Notes under the pieces: generated by a model
Database searches by the model: none
Told to the model about the DNA's origin: nothing
What the model saw: the letters and a program-made list of their open reading frames with translations, nothing else
Part shown: piece after piece, positions 8,415 to 15,429 of the stretch
Layout of the letters: each line of letters begins with the position of its first letter
How positions within the stretch are numbered: the first letter of the stretch is position 1
Assembly (NCBI GenBank): GCA_012513545.1
Contig: JAAZCB010001232.1
Span: forward strand, 1-15,430
DNA from: Clostridiaceae bacterium
GTDB taxonomy: Bacteria; Bacillota_A; Clostridia; Acetivibrionales; Acetivibrionaceae
DNA length: 15,430 nt
Reading direction: 5' to 3'
Position numbers and translations under genes: made by a program

Positions 8415-9506
8415 ATGTGGTACAACCATAAATTCTTTAAGTACTGTACAGGTATACTTCTTATACTTCTTATAGTGTTCATGTTCGGAAAGATAGAATA
8501 TTTTCTGAGACCTTTTAAAATACTGGTTGCATCAATTTTTACACCAATCCTGATTTCGGGATTCTGTTATTACCTGTTAAGGCCTCTTATCAGGCTGCTT
8601 GAAAGGATAAGGGTGCGCAAATCCATTGCTATTGTGTTAAGTTTTATAATTGTTGGTTTCCTTATTGCTTTGCTGGGCACATATACAGGGACAATAGTTG
8701 TTGGGCAGTTTAATGCGCTGGTGAAGGAAATACCCAATTTTGAATTATTCACCCTTGACACGAACAACTTTATTGATAGCAAATGGCTCGAGTTTATTCC
8801 AATAGATACTCTTGAGCAGAAGGCAATAGAGCTTGCGGACAGTGTCACAAAAAACTTCACAAAGTACTTTTTCGGCCTGATTTCAACCGTAAGCAACATA
8901 AGCACAATTGCTCTTATGATTCCCTTTATTCTTTTCTATTTCCTAAAGGATGATACGGTATTTGCCGAGGGAATATTGAGCCGTCTTCCCAGAAAATATT
9001 TCAACTGGGCGAGTAAAATCATGAAGGATGTTGATACTGTACTGTCCTCGTATATAGTAGGACAAATGCTTGTCGCCCTGTCAATAGGAGTTATGATGTT
9101 CATAGGCTACAGGATTATAGGCATCAAGTATGCATTAATCCTCTCCATTTTTGCAGTAGTTACAACCTTCATACCCTTCTTCGGCCCCTTTATAGGCGTT
9201 GTACCTGCATTTCTGGTGAGCCTTACAATTGACCCTCTGATGACCTTGAAGGTGCTTCTGGTAATGCTTATTGTACAGCAGATTGACAACAACTTTATAT
9301 CGCCACAGATTATGGGACAAAGACTACACGTTCACCCTGTTACGGTAATTCTGCTTTTGCTGATTGGAGTCTCCCTGTACGGATTTGTCGGACTGCTCCT
9401 TGTTATTCCGCTTTATGCTGCATTAAAAGTAACTGTAAAGAACATATATGAAATTTACAAGCATGAAAAGTCACATAAACATGCATCAAAAAAGCAAGAG
9501 GCTTAA
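8415..9506 (+). CDS. AI-2E family transporter (UPF0118/PerM-like membrane protein)
   Basis: This is a 363-residue polytopic inner-membrane protein. The hydrophobic segments fit the family: two N-terminal helices (about 10-30 and 35-55), one near 65-90, then a soluble stretch of about 60 residues, and a C-terminal bundle. The family-typical segments are FVVTTFIPFFGPFIGVVPA-like (AVVTTFIPFFGPFIG) and QQIDNNFISPQIMGQRLHVHP. The family includes TqsA (AI-2 export), YtvI and sodium/proton antiporters, so the substrate cannot be named from sequence. GGAGG lies 7 nt before the ATG. It is transcribed away from pheA and ends in a hairpin terminator whose loop contains its stop codon. Confidence 0.9.
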   Translation: MWYNHKFFKYCTGILLILLIVFMFGKIEYFLRPFKILVASIFTPILISGFCYYLLRPLIRLLERIRVRKSIAIVLSFIIVGFLIALLGTYTGTIVVGQFNALVKEIPNFELFTLDTNNFIDSKWLEFIPIDTLEQKAIELADSVTKNFTKYFFGLISTVSNISTIALMIPFILFYFLKDDTVFAEGILSRLPRKYFNWASKIMKDVDTVLSSYIVGQMLVALSIGVMMFIGYRIIGIKYALILSIFAVVTTFIPFFGPFIGVVPAFLVSLTIDPLMTLKVLLVMLIVQQIDNNFISPQIMGQRLHVHPVTVILLLLIGVSLYGFVGLLLVIPLYAALKVTVKNIYEIYKHEKSHKHASKKQEA

Positions 9507-9524
9507 AGTCTCTTGCTTTTTTTT
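9488..9524. terminator. Bidirectional intrinsic terminator
   Basis: The left arm is 9488-9500 (aaaaaagcaagag) and the right arm 9510-9522, giving 13 pairs around a 9-nt loop, followed by a T-run to 9524. On the opposite strand the same stem also ends in six Us. It can therefore stop both the plus-strand transporter message and the minus-strand stalk-protein message, which converge here. The TAA stop of the transporter (9504-9506) is inside the loop. Confidence 0.9.
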
Positions 9525-9532
9525 ATGCCCTT

Positions 9533-10405
9533 TTAATTTTCAAGCTTCACTTCAACATTACCGTCAAGTTTCTCAGGGGAATAAATTGCATCCGTTACCG
9601 ATTTGTCTTCCGGATTTGCTGATGGTGTTTCTACAACAGGTTCTGCTACAGCCTTGTTGTCTTTAATTACAATTACTTTTCCATCCGGAATCCAGGTAAC
9701 TGTAGCATCAAGTGATTCACTTACAAATCTTAAAGGAAGTACCGTTCTTCCTTCAACAATTTTTGCTGGAACATCGAGTTCAACAAGCTTTGTATTAACA
9801 AAGGCTGACTTGCTTCCAATCGTCAACTCAACAAGTCTGTCTCCCTTTTTAACTGTAACCTTCTTCAGCTTGTCATTCCATAAAACCTCAGCTCCTATAC
9901 ATTCTGCAACTGCTCTGAATGGAACCAAAGTTCTTCCCTCTTCAACCATTGGAGTTACTCCCGAGCCAAAAACCGGCTCTGTTCCATCAACAAAAATGCT
10001 TATACCGCTTCCGGCTTTACTGAGTAATGCGCCCAGCCAGTTGTACTTTTCAAGGTCTACATTATTCCCTTCTTTTTTTACAATTTCTTTAAGTGCAGCT
10101 ATGTTACCAGTCTTGAGAATTTCTATGTAGTTTTCAAGTACTTTTACCTTTTCTTTAGCATCCCCAGCCTCTTTCGAATCCTCGCCATACTGCTTTGAAA
10201 CAGTGTCTACAACCATCTCGAGTACCTGCAGTTTAGTTTCTATGCTGGATACATATTCATCTACCAATGAATTTCCTGATGCCGCCGTCCCTACAGCAAC
10301 TATTCTTGCCTCTTCTTCGGCTTTACCAACTGCAAAAGCAGGCACCGAGCTTATCACAAATGCTGCTATTACAGATAAAACAAATAGTCTTGCCAACCTA
10401 CCCAT
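9533..10405 (-). CDS. Secreted stalk-domain protein (copper amine oxidase N-terminal-like)
   Basis: This is a 290-residue exported protein. A signal peptide covers residues 1-25 (basic GRLAR, hydrophobic core, AFA cleavage site before VGKAEEE). Residues about 30-115 look helical and charged, possibly coiled coil. The stalk domain (Cu_amine_oxidN1 type) covers about 137-248 and shows the repeated hallmark pair MVEEGRTLVPFRAVAECIGAEVLWND and IVEGRTVLPLRFVSESLDATVTW. No catalytic amine oxidase domain is present. This domain is common in clostridial surface proteins and is not evidence for copper or amine oxidation. The C-terminal tail is proline- and acid-rich. AAGGGG lies about 11 nt before the ATG, slightly long. 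It converges with the upstream transporter on a shared terminator. Confidence 0.88.
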   Translation of the reverse strand: MGRLARLFVLSVIAAFVISSVPAFAVGKAEEEARIVAVGTAASGNSLVDEYVSSIETKLQVLEMVVDTVSKQYGEDSKEAGDAKEKVKVLENYIEILKTGNIAALKEIVKKEGNNVDLEKYNWLGALLSKAGSGISIFVDGTEPVFGSGVTPMVEEGRTLVPFRAVAECIGAEVLWNDKLKKVTVKKGDRLVELTIGSKSAFVNTKLVELDVPAKIVEGRTVLPLRFVSESLDATVTWIPDGKVIVIKDNKAVAEPVVETPSANPEDKSVTDAIYSPEKLDGNVEVKLEN

Positions 10406-10581
10406 ATTTCTTTTTTCCCCTTTCTATAATCATTTGTGTCTCAATATAATTCTATACAAAATTTTAACGATAGTCCATTACAAAAAGTTCTAGATATATG
10501 TAAATTTTACGTTTCTAACTCGTAATAGCTCCCTGTTATTGGGCTATATTGAATATTTGCGTTTTTCAGTTTCCATTTATA

Positions 10582-11115
10582 CTACCATAAAGGTTTCTCA
10601 ATCAACCATAAAGTGCAGTCTATCCCTTCACTTATCCTGTCACCTTCACCAACCCACCTGTCAGCTTCATTATCGTAAACCGAAGGCCCCTCGGCCAAAT
10701 TCCAGTAATTGTTATCAAGTAAAAGGGTTATATCGGAAGACAGCCTGTTATATACGCCGTAGAGCTTGTTATTAATAAAGGAGTTTTCATATAAGTCAGG
10801 CTCGGCCATTGTTTCAAAATATATTCCGTAAATACAGTCAGATATGTCGCTACCCATTATGGAAATATACCCTTTAGTGTTTATGCCTTTATCACAATTG
10901 TTTATATCAACAGCTGTTCCATATAAAGAGCCTGTCTGTGATATATTGATTCCGGGTGAAACTGCTTCCATGGGTGACCCGAGGTATCTTCCCGTAATCT
11001 GGGTATGTCCCCCTTCATCCCTTACATCTTCAACGAAAAATTGGGCAAACCCTGCTATTTTAACAAGCTTTTTTCCATTTACATCCAGTGACTCTGCCAA
11101 AATGATGGTAATAAT
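10582..11115 (-). pseudogene. 5'-truncated fragment: C-terminus of a right-handed beta-helix surface protein
   Basis: The open segment runs from an in-frame TGA at 11116-11118 to the stop at 10582. A TTG at 11100 is the only start-like codon and has no ribosome binding site. The last 110 residues show beta-helix rungs (SDISDCIYGIYFE, ENSFINNKLYGVYN) and the usual closing signature of such proteins, NNYWNLAEGPS followed by GEGDRISEGIDCTLWL. The first 40 residues (VKIAGFAQFFVEDV, then ITGRYL) instead resemble the end of TadE/TadG-like pilus assembly proteins, so this may be a junction of two genes. No N-terminal signal, TM helix or start region is present. Upstream space is only about 15 nt before the neighbouring promoter. 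I read it as a gene remnant. Confidence 0.6.
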
Positions 11116-11132
11116 TCAATGTAAAAGAAGTA

Positions 11133-11161
11133 TTGCCAATAAATTATAAGTACCTTATAAT
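11133..11161 (+). promoter_or_regulatory. Strong sigma-A promoter for the lipoprotein gene
   Basis: TTGCCA (11133-11138), a 17-nt spacer and a perfect TATAAT (11156-11161) match the housekeeping consensus at 11 of 12 positions. Transcription would start near 11168, about 40 nt before the ATG at 11208. Confidence 0.8.
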
Positions 11162-11207
11162 TAATACATTACTATATTTATACAGCTTAAATCAAGGAGA
11201 TATAAAC

Positions 11208-11981
11208 ATGAAGAAACTTTTCATTTCAGCGTTGCTTGCAATTATATTTTTACTGACTGCCTGCAGCGGTAATACCGATACCCCGAATCCTTCAGATAAT
11301 CCTGACACAGTTACGCCTTCCGGTACTGTCATTGTTGAAGAGGATAAAACCGATAAAAATAACGATGCCCACGAAGAAGACATTAATAAGGAAAGTGTTC
11401 ATGTTGACATAAAGGACATGGTTATATCACATACCGAATATGATATAAACAGCGACAACACAAAAGAAGTTATCGAAATAATACTTAAGGATGGCCAGTA
11501 CATCGAAGACAATGAGTTATGGGCCGGGATGGGAAGAAAGTGGACAGGGGACTTTGAAATAACTGTTAAGGACAGCAAGAAGCTCCTGTTTTCGAGTTCT
11601 CTTGTCAGCCTGATGGGTGGTATTGATTTCTTTTATTATCCTGAGTTTGAACTGGCATTGCAGGACTATAACGATGACGGTCGAATAGATTTTAATCTTG
11701 GTCAATATGCCTCATCTGTCGGTTCTTTGTATACTTTTTTTACAATAAACAGTGACGGAGTTATTGAAAGGCTTCCTGTTTTTGAAGGCAACGATGTGCT
11801 TTTTATGTCCGGAAAAGGTAATTCAGTGCCGCTTGATTGCAATGGGGATATTGTTAAGGTACGGTATTATGACAGAACGGAAGGTGCTTATTTTATTGTG
11901 AGCTACAAGCGCAGCGAGGGCTCTGAAAACCTGGTTATTGAAGATACCGAAAAGTATTCGATTGATGTGGATATAAATTAA
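11208..11981 (+). CDS. Putative lipoprotein with a calcium-type DxDxDG repeat motif
   Basis: This is a 257-residue exported lipoprotein of unknown role. The lipoprotein signal is MKKLFISALLAIIFLLTAC with lipobox LTAC and the lipidated Cys at 19. A disordered Pro/Thr/Asp linker spans about 20-65. The globular part includes ISHTEYDINSDNTKEVIEIIL (73-93) and QDYNDDGRIDFNLGQY (about 152-167), which resembles the Asp-rich calcium loops of FG-GAP/VCBS and dockerin-like repeats. Similar lipoproteins are frequent in clostridia. I chose ATG 11208 rather than 11133 because AAGGAG stands 8-9 nt upstream and the signal peptide starts there. The upstream codons would overlap the promoter. It is monocistronic by context. 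The strong promoter suggests it is expressed. Confidence 0.85.
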   Translation: MKKLFISALLAIIFLLTACSGNTDTPNPSDNPDTVTPSGTVIVEEDKTDKNNDAHEEDINKESVHVDIKDMVISHTEYDINSDNTKEVIEIILKDGQYIEDNELWAGMGRKWTGDFEITVKDSKKLLFSSSLVSLMGGIDFFYYPEFELALQDYNDDGRIDFNLGQYASSVGSLYTFFTINSDGVIERLPVFEGNDVLFMSGKGNSVPLDCNGDIVKVRYYDRTEGAYFIVSYKRSEGSENLVIEDTEKYSIDVDIN

Positions 11982-12008
11982 TTTATTTATTTCTGTATTT
12001 ATATATGT

Positions 12009-12068
12009 GTTATTCCATTGCTCAGGTTTTAGATTAAGCCTAATCATTACCTGAACAATTCAAATAAC
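12009..12068. repeat. Long imperfect hairpin downstream of the lipoprotein gene
   Basis: Three nested paired blocks are visible: gttatt (12009-12014) with aataac (12063-12068), attgctcaggt (12017-12027) with acctgaacaat (12049-12059, one mismatch), and gatta (12032-12036) with taatc (12041-12045), around the 4-nt loop agcc. No T-run follows on either strand, so it is not a standard intrinsic terminator, though it lies 28 nt after a gene end and may stabilise the 3' end of the message. Confidence 0.6.
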
Positions 12069-12124
12069 AAGAATAACCGAAACCACAAAAGTACTGCCAC
12101 AAAATTTTATATCGCCTATTCTGT

Positions 12125-12373
12125 TTATCCTTTTAGTCCATCATATTCAATTAATACTTCATTTATATTATTATCGATTTTTTTATCAAAGGCTTTCCAC
12201 AATTCACTTTCTGTATCAATTTCGTCAATTACCAAACTATATGGAATGCTAAATATAAGATAGTCATTCCCTGTTAACAAGCCACTATAAGGTCTAAAAG
12301 CAATTTTTAAGTATTCCTCGTCTAATGTGAAGTCATCAGTTATATACATTTCTATCAAATAATAAACCTCCAT
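12125..12373 (-). CDS. Small hypothetical protein (82 residues)
   Basis: I do not recognise a family. The product is acidic, with alternating hydrophobic and polar stretches (YLIFSIPYSLVIDEIDTESELW), and is probably a small soluble alpha/beta protein. There is no signal peptide or TM helix. The frame is bounded by a TGA two codons before the ATG at 12373. The best ribosome binding site, GGAGG, lies inside codons 2-3 and is 8 nt before a TTG at 12358, so the true start could be that TTG (77 residues). A perfect TATAAT (12423-12428) upstream gives some support for expression, although its -35 is weak. It lies among gene remnants and may itself be a remnant. Confidence 0.45.
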   Translation of the reverse strand: MEVYYLIEMYITDDFTLDEEYLKIAFRPYSGLLTGNDYLIFSIPYSLVIDEIDTESELWKAFDKKIDNNINEVLIEYDGLKG

Positions 12374-12422
12374 TTCATCTCACAATCTCTCAAGTGTACT
12401 TTATTTTGTTAATTCATCATTT

Positions 12423-12428
12423 ATTATA
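12423..12428 (-). promoter_or_regulatory. Candidate -10 box for the small hypothetical gene
   Basis: A perfect TATAAT on the minus strand, about 50 nt before the start at 12373. No convincing -35 is seen at 16-18 nt. Confidence 0.3.
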
Positions 12429-12455
12429 CACTTATTGTATTCTAAAGTATAGTAA

Positions 12456-12506
12456 TTAAGGGGCTTCCCCGGTTTCTCCTCGCTTTCCTCAAAACGGAAG
12501 CCTTAA
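12456..12506. repeat. Bulged inverted repeat between two minus-strand reading frames
   Basis: Arms ttaagg-ggcttcc (12456-12468) and ggaagcc-ttaa (12496-12506) pair over 11 positions with a two-base bulge, around a 27-nt loop. The left arm also contains the local hairpin gggg-ctt-cccc (12460-12470). There is no T-run after either arm. It could be a weak termination signal for the damaged gene at 12533-12820 or a remnant of a mobile element. Confidence 0.4.
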
Positions 12507-12532
12507 ATAAATAAAAACTTATAACCATTAAT

Positions 12533-12820
12533 TCAATTCTTCACCTCTATTATTAAAGCGTTCAATTTATCGACTTGACCATTATCAACATATATCTTGA
12601 ATTATAGCTGTAGTTAATCTCTCTTATAAGGGATATTGTCAGAATTTCACCCTCGTTATCAACGCTTGATTCAAATACTTTCTCTGCCGTTTTATTTTCA
12701 TTTTTGTCATAGTAGTATCTTGTCGCAGAGTTGTACTTTACTCCTGATTCTTCTTTAAAGTGCACATTCTTCTATTCTATTGCTCCCGTCATTCATGAGC
12801 GCAAATGTAGATGCCACCTC
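12533..12820 (-). pseudogene. Remnant of an unknown gene, broken by two apparent frameshifts
   Basis: Three consecutive minus-strand segments read like one protein tail. The first (12820 to about 12758) gives EVASTFALMNDGSNRIEECAL and stops at TAA (12755-12757). The second (GTG at 12765 to 12562) gives KEESGVKYNSATRYYYDKNEN and onward to INYSYNSRY. The third (about 12589 to 12533) gives VDNGQVDKLNALIIEVKN and then TGA. One extra base in ctttaaag (12753-12760) would cause the first shift, and a one-base change near 12585-12592 the second. The longest piece alone has 67 codons with a GTG start and no good ribosome binding site. No family is recognised. The upstream part of the gene is missing and the region beyond 12821 is not coding. 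Joining the pieces is my inference. Confidence 0.45.
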
Positions 12821-12888
12821 TTAGTCCTTAATCATAAACATGTTTTATTTAAAAAACGTAAATTTAAACGAAACAAAAGAACAACCAT

Positions 12889-12956
12889 GGCAGTGTCTGA
12901 CACAGGAGAATGCATGAAAATCAATAACTTTCACATAAACCGTCCCCGTGTTTCTG
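12889..12956. mobile_element. REP-like remnant of the kind seen near IS200-like (RAYT) transposases
   Basis: A perfect short palindrome gtgtc-t-gacac (12893-12903) is followed 35 nt later by aaccgtccccgtgtttctg (12938-12956). On the minus strand the latter reads ACACGGGGACGGTT, a sequence I associate with repeats flanking IS200-like, REP-associated tyrosine transposases in clostridia and relatives. No transposase is present here. The copy is degenerate. The family link is recalled from knowledge, not tested. Confidence 0.4.
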
Positions 12957-12983
12957 AAAATTCATCTTTTAAGTATAAATCCT

Positions 12984-13008
12984 TTAAAAATGGCAATTGG
13001 CCAGTTAT
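12984..13008 (-). terminator. Weak candidate terminator after the chemoreceptor
   Basis: On the minus strand tggc-caatt-gcca followed by five Us lies about 15 nt after the TAG at 13022. The stem is only 4 strong pairs plus a few A-U pairs, so the call is uncertain. Confidence 0.35.
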
Positions 13009-13021
13009 TCTTTTCAATTTT

Positions 13022-15171
13022 CTAAAGTAAATCATAAGTATTTCTTTTGGTTATTATCTCAATGCGTGACCATATAATTTCATTCTCAGGTTTGTTTCCG
13101 GTAACTAGCATATTATATAAATGAATAATTGAATCATGAGCCTGTCCAAAAGGATCATGGCTTATTGCTGCACAAATAATCCCTTTTTCGATATACTCAG
13201 CTATTTCTCTGTTATAGAAACAACTCATAATCAAGACTTTCCCTGCCTTGCCAAGCTCATCCACAGCTCTGATAGCACCAAGCAACCCTACCCCAAGAAC
13301 AAACAAGGCACGTATATTACTGTTTTTGGTGAGTAAATCTTTTGTTAAAGTATATGAATCGTCAATGCTATCAGCGCACTGTGCCTGTGATACAACTTTT
13401 ATGCCCCTGTGTTTCTTAAGCTCAGCCAAAGTAGCATCTCTTCCAAATATATCTTGTTTGCAAGAGAAAAGTGCTACCTCACCTTTTCCTTTTAGGGCTC
13501 TTATAATAATGCGAGCACCGTCAATTCCTGTTGAATTAATATCAGGTCCGAAATAGGCAATACGTTTGGATTTTACTTGGAAATCAGTATTAAATGTCAT
13601 AACAGGAATGTTCTTTTTATAAGCAACCTCAACCATCTCAACAAGTCCCGGATTAAAACCTGGTACGATAATGCCACTTACATCGTTTTTTAATGCTTCT
13701 TTAAATGCTTCTCTCATATTAGGATCTACATCTTTTTCAAAACCATAAAAATCTATTATTGCATTTTTATTAGATAACTCCTTTTTCGCGTACAAGACAC
13801 CCTTACGTACAGCATACCAATAATCATTGTCCAAGGGACTAATGAAAGCAATATGTAATTGACTTTTACTGTCAGTTTCAACAGGAACCACAGATGTGTT
13901 AAATCTCTGGATTAGTATTTCAATCCCTGTAAGCATGTTTTGCAATGATGAAGCACTAGTGCTAATATTTTGTAATTCGATAAGCTCATCTTGAGTAACT
14001 ACTGAAACTTCTTTTGTTTTGTTTGATATATCTTCTGAAGCCACATAGAGCTGTTGACTTTTTTGATTTATTTCTTGAGTGCACGAATTAATTAAATAAA
14101 CATCATTGTGAACCTTTTTTATATCCGATTCAAGTATATTTGCACTTCTGCTAATAATATCAAAAGACTGCATAATGGATTTAAATAAATTCTTACTAAA
14201 GTCATAACTCTCAACGCAATTATTGATACTATTTCATACATATTCACTTCTATTTTGAATATTCTGCAGTATCCCACTTATTTTACTAATACTTTCTTTA
14301 GTTGCCATTGATAGTGAATTCATTTCATGTGCAACAACGCTAAATCCCTTGCCTGCTTCTCCTGCTTTGGCAGCTTCAATAGACGCATTAAGACCTAAAA
14401 GTTTTAGCTGCTCACTGGTTCTTGTAATGAATTTTCCAATTTCATTTATCTGTGTTATGTCTACATTCAATTTCTTAATGTATTCTAAAGTACTATTCAA
14501 ATTATCAGAAATAATATTGACCTGTTTATAATACTCTTCTAAATGCTGCACACCTGATGCAGTTGCATGTACGGATTCTTCAACAGATATCTCAACTTTT
14601 TCAACACTCTGTGTGATATTTTCTATCCTGGTTTTTACTTCATCAATTCTAGCCATAGTATCTCCCATAAGTTTAGCTTGATCCTGTGCTTTTCCAGCAA
14701 CCTTTTCCATACTAACCGCAATTTGTTCATTGCCTGTATAACTGCCCTCTATACTTTAAATACACTATCAATAGCATCGGAAATGGTTATTATATTCACT
14801 TTTGTCAATGCAATGAAATTTTGTAGATTAGATTTCATATCATTGATAGCTACAGTCAGTATCTCTAATCCGAAACTATCCTCACTGATATCATTTATGT
14901 TTAGTTCGCCCCGGGCAAGAAATTCAGCTTGATTATTAACTATACCAATAGACCGGAAAAGCTTAGATAGAACAACCAATAAAGTAAGGAATGCCATAAC
15001 TTCAAAAATCAAAGCAACAATAAAAACAATTTTTAATGAAGCACCCGAAAAAATTCCAAGGAGTAAAGCTAAGATTGCAAATGTTATAACTACAAACAAA
15101 GAAATCACTAAAGACAAAACAACTAACTTTATAATGCTCTTGCTATGTATCTTCGGCTTTGAGTTATTCAT
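13022..15171 (-). pseudogene. Broken chemoreceptor fused to a C-terminal sugar-binding (periplasmic-binding-protein) domain
   Basis: Three adjacent open segments form one gene of about 716 codons. Segment 1 (15171-14749): ATG with GGAGG 6 nt upstream, TM helices at about 13-41 and 46-69 joined by only a few residues, then a HAMP-like region (AEFLARGELNIND). Segment 2 (about 14754-14234): methyl-accepting signalling domain with the hairpin tip [27 protein letters not shown] at about 258-284, which in the family contacts CheA and CheW. Segment 3 (to 13022): rest of the signalling helix, then a complete RbsB-like binding-protein domain from about 438 to the end (IAFISPLDNDYW, GIIVPGF, IPVMTFNTD, FGPD). 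Segments 1 and 2 differ by one base, best explained by a lost A in TTTAAA (14755-14760). Segments 2 and 3 share a frame and are split by one TGA (14234-14236). The binding domain would be cytoplasmic. Confidence 0.85.
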
Positions 15172-15285
15172 AAAGCTCCTCCGTTTTGTGCTTTTAGTTA
15201 TAGGCCACAAATAGCTTTTCTTCATTCAAAAGACTCTGTAAGCAGCTTTCAACATAAAGAGTAAATTGAATAAAACTCACTGAAT

Positions 15286-15313
15286 ACTATATACTAAATA
15301 TGTAAATGGTCAA
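15286..15313 (-). promoter_or_regulatory. Promoter candidate for the chemoreceptor gene
   Basis: On the minus strand TTGACC (15308-15313), a 16-nt spacer and TATAGT (15286-15291) match the housekeeping consensus at 10 of 12 positions. The leader would be about 108 nt to the ATG at 15171. No flagellar sigma-D type (TAAA-N15-GCCGATAA) site was seen. Confidence 0.6.
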
Positions 15314-15413
15314 TACTTAAATTTTGATGTAATGCAAAAAAATAGAATTATTAACTTTATATTTATCGGATTTCTTAGTAAATTTATTTATATTAAGTTT
15401 ATGTCAAAAACTC

Positions 15414-15429
15414 TACAATGGGCATTGTA
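15414..15429. repeat. Short perfect inverted repeat at the window edge
   Basis: tacaatg (15414-15420) and cattgta (15423-15429) are perfectly complementary around gg. It lies about 100 nt upstream of the chemoreceptor -35. It may be an operator or part of a feature that continues beyond the window. Confidence 0.4.

Noticed and set aside
9603..10130. Long plus-strand open frame opposite the stalk-domain gene
   Set aside because: It is antisense to a well-supported gene, is Ser/Thr/Pro-rich as reverse shadows often are, and has no ribosome binding site.
12731..13030. Plus-strand 99-residue frame over the REP-like remnant
   Set aside because: Its codons are read through the repeat and the reverse of the broken gene. 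There is no ribosome binding site and no recognisable domain.
14234..14236. Selenocysteine or natural read-through at the in-frame TGA
   Set aside because: I saw no SECIS-like hairpin immediately downstream, and a selenocysteine in an MCP coiled coil has no known role.
14745..14765. Programmed -1 frameshift site at TTTAAAG in the chemoreceptor
   Set aside because: The sequence is A TTT AAA G in the zero frame, so it does not fit X XXY YYZ, and a slip would place the tRNA on TAA. A lost base in the A-run explains it better.
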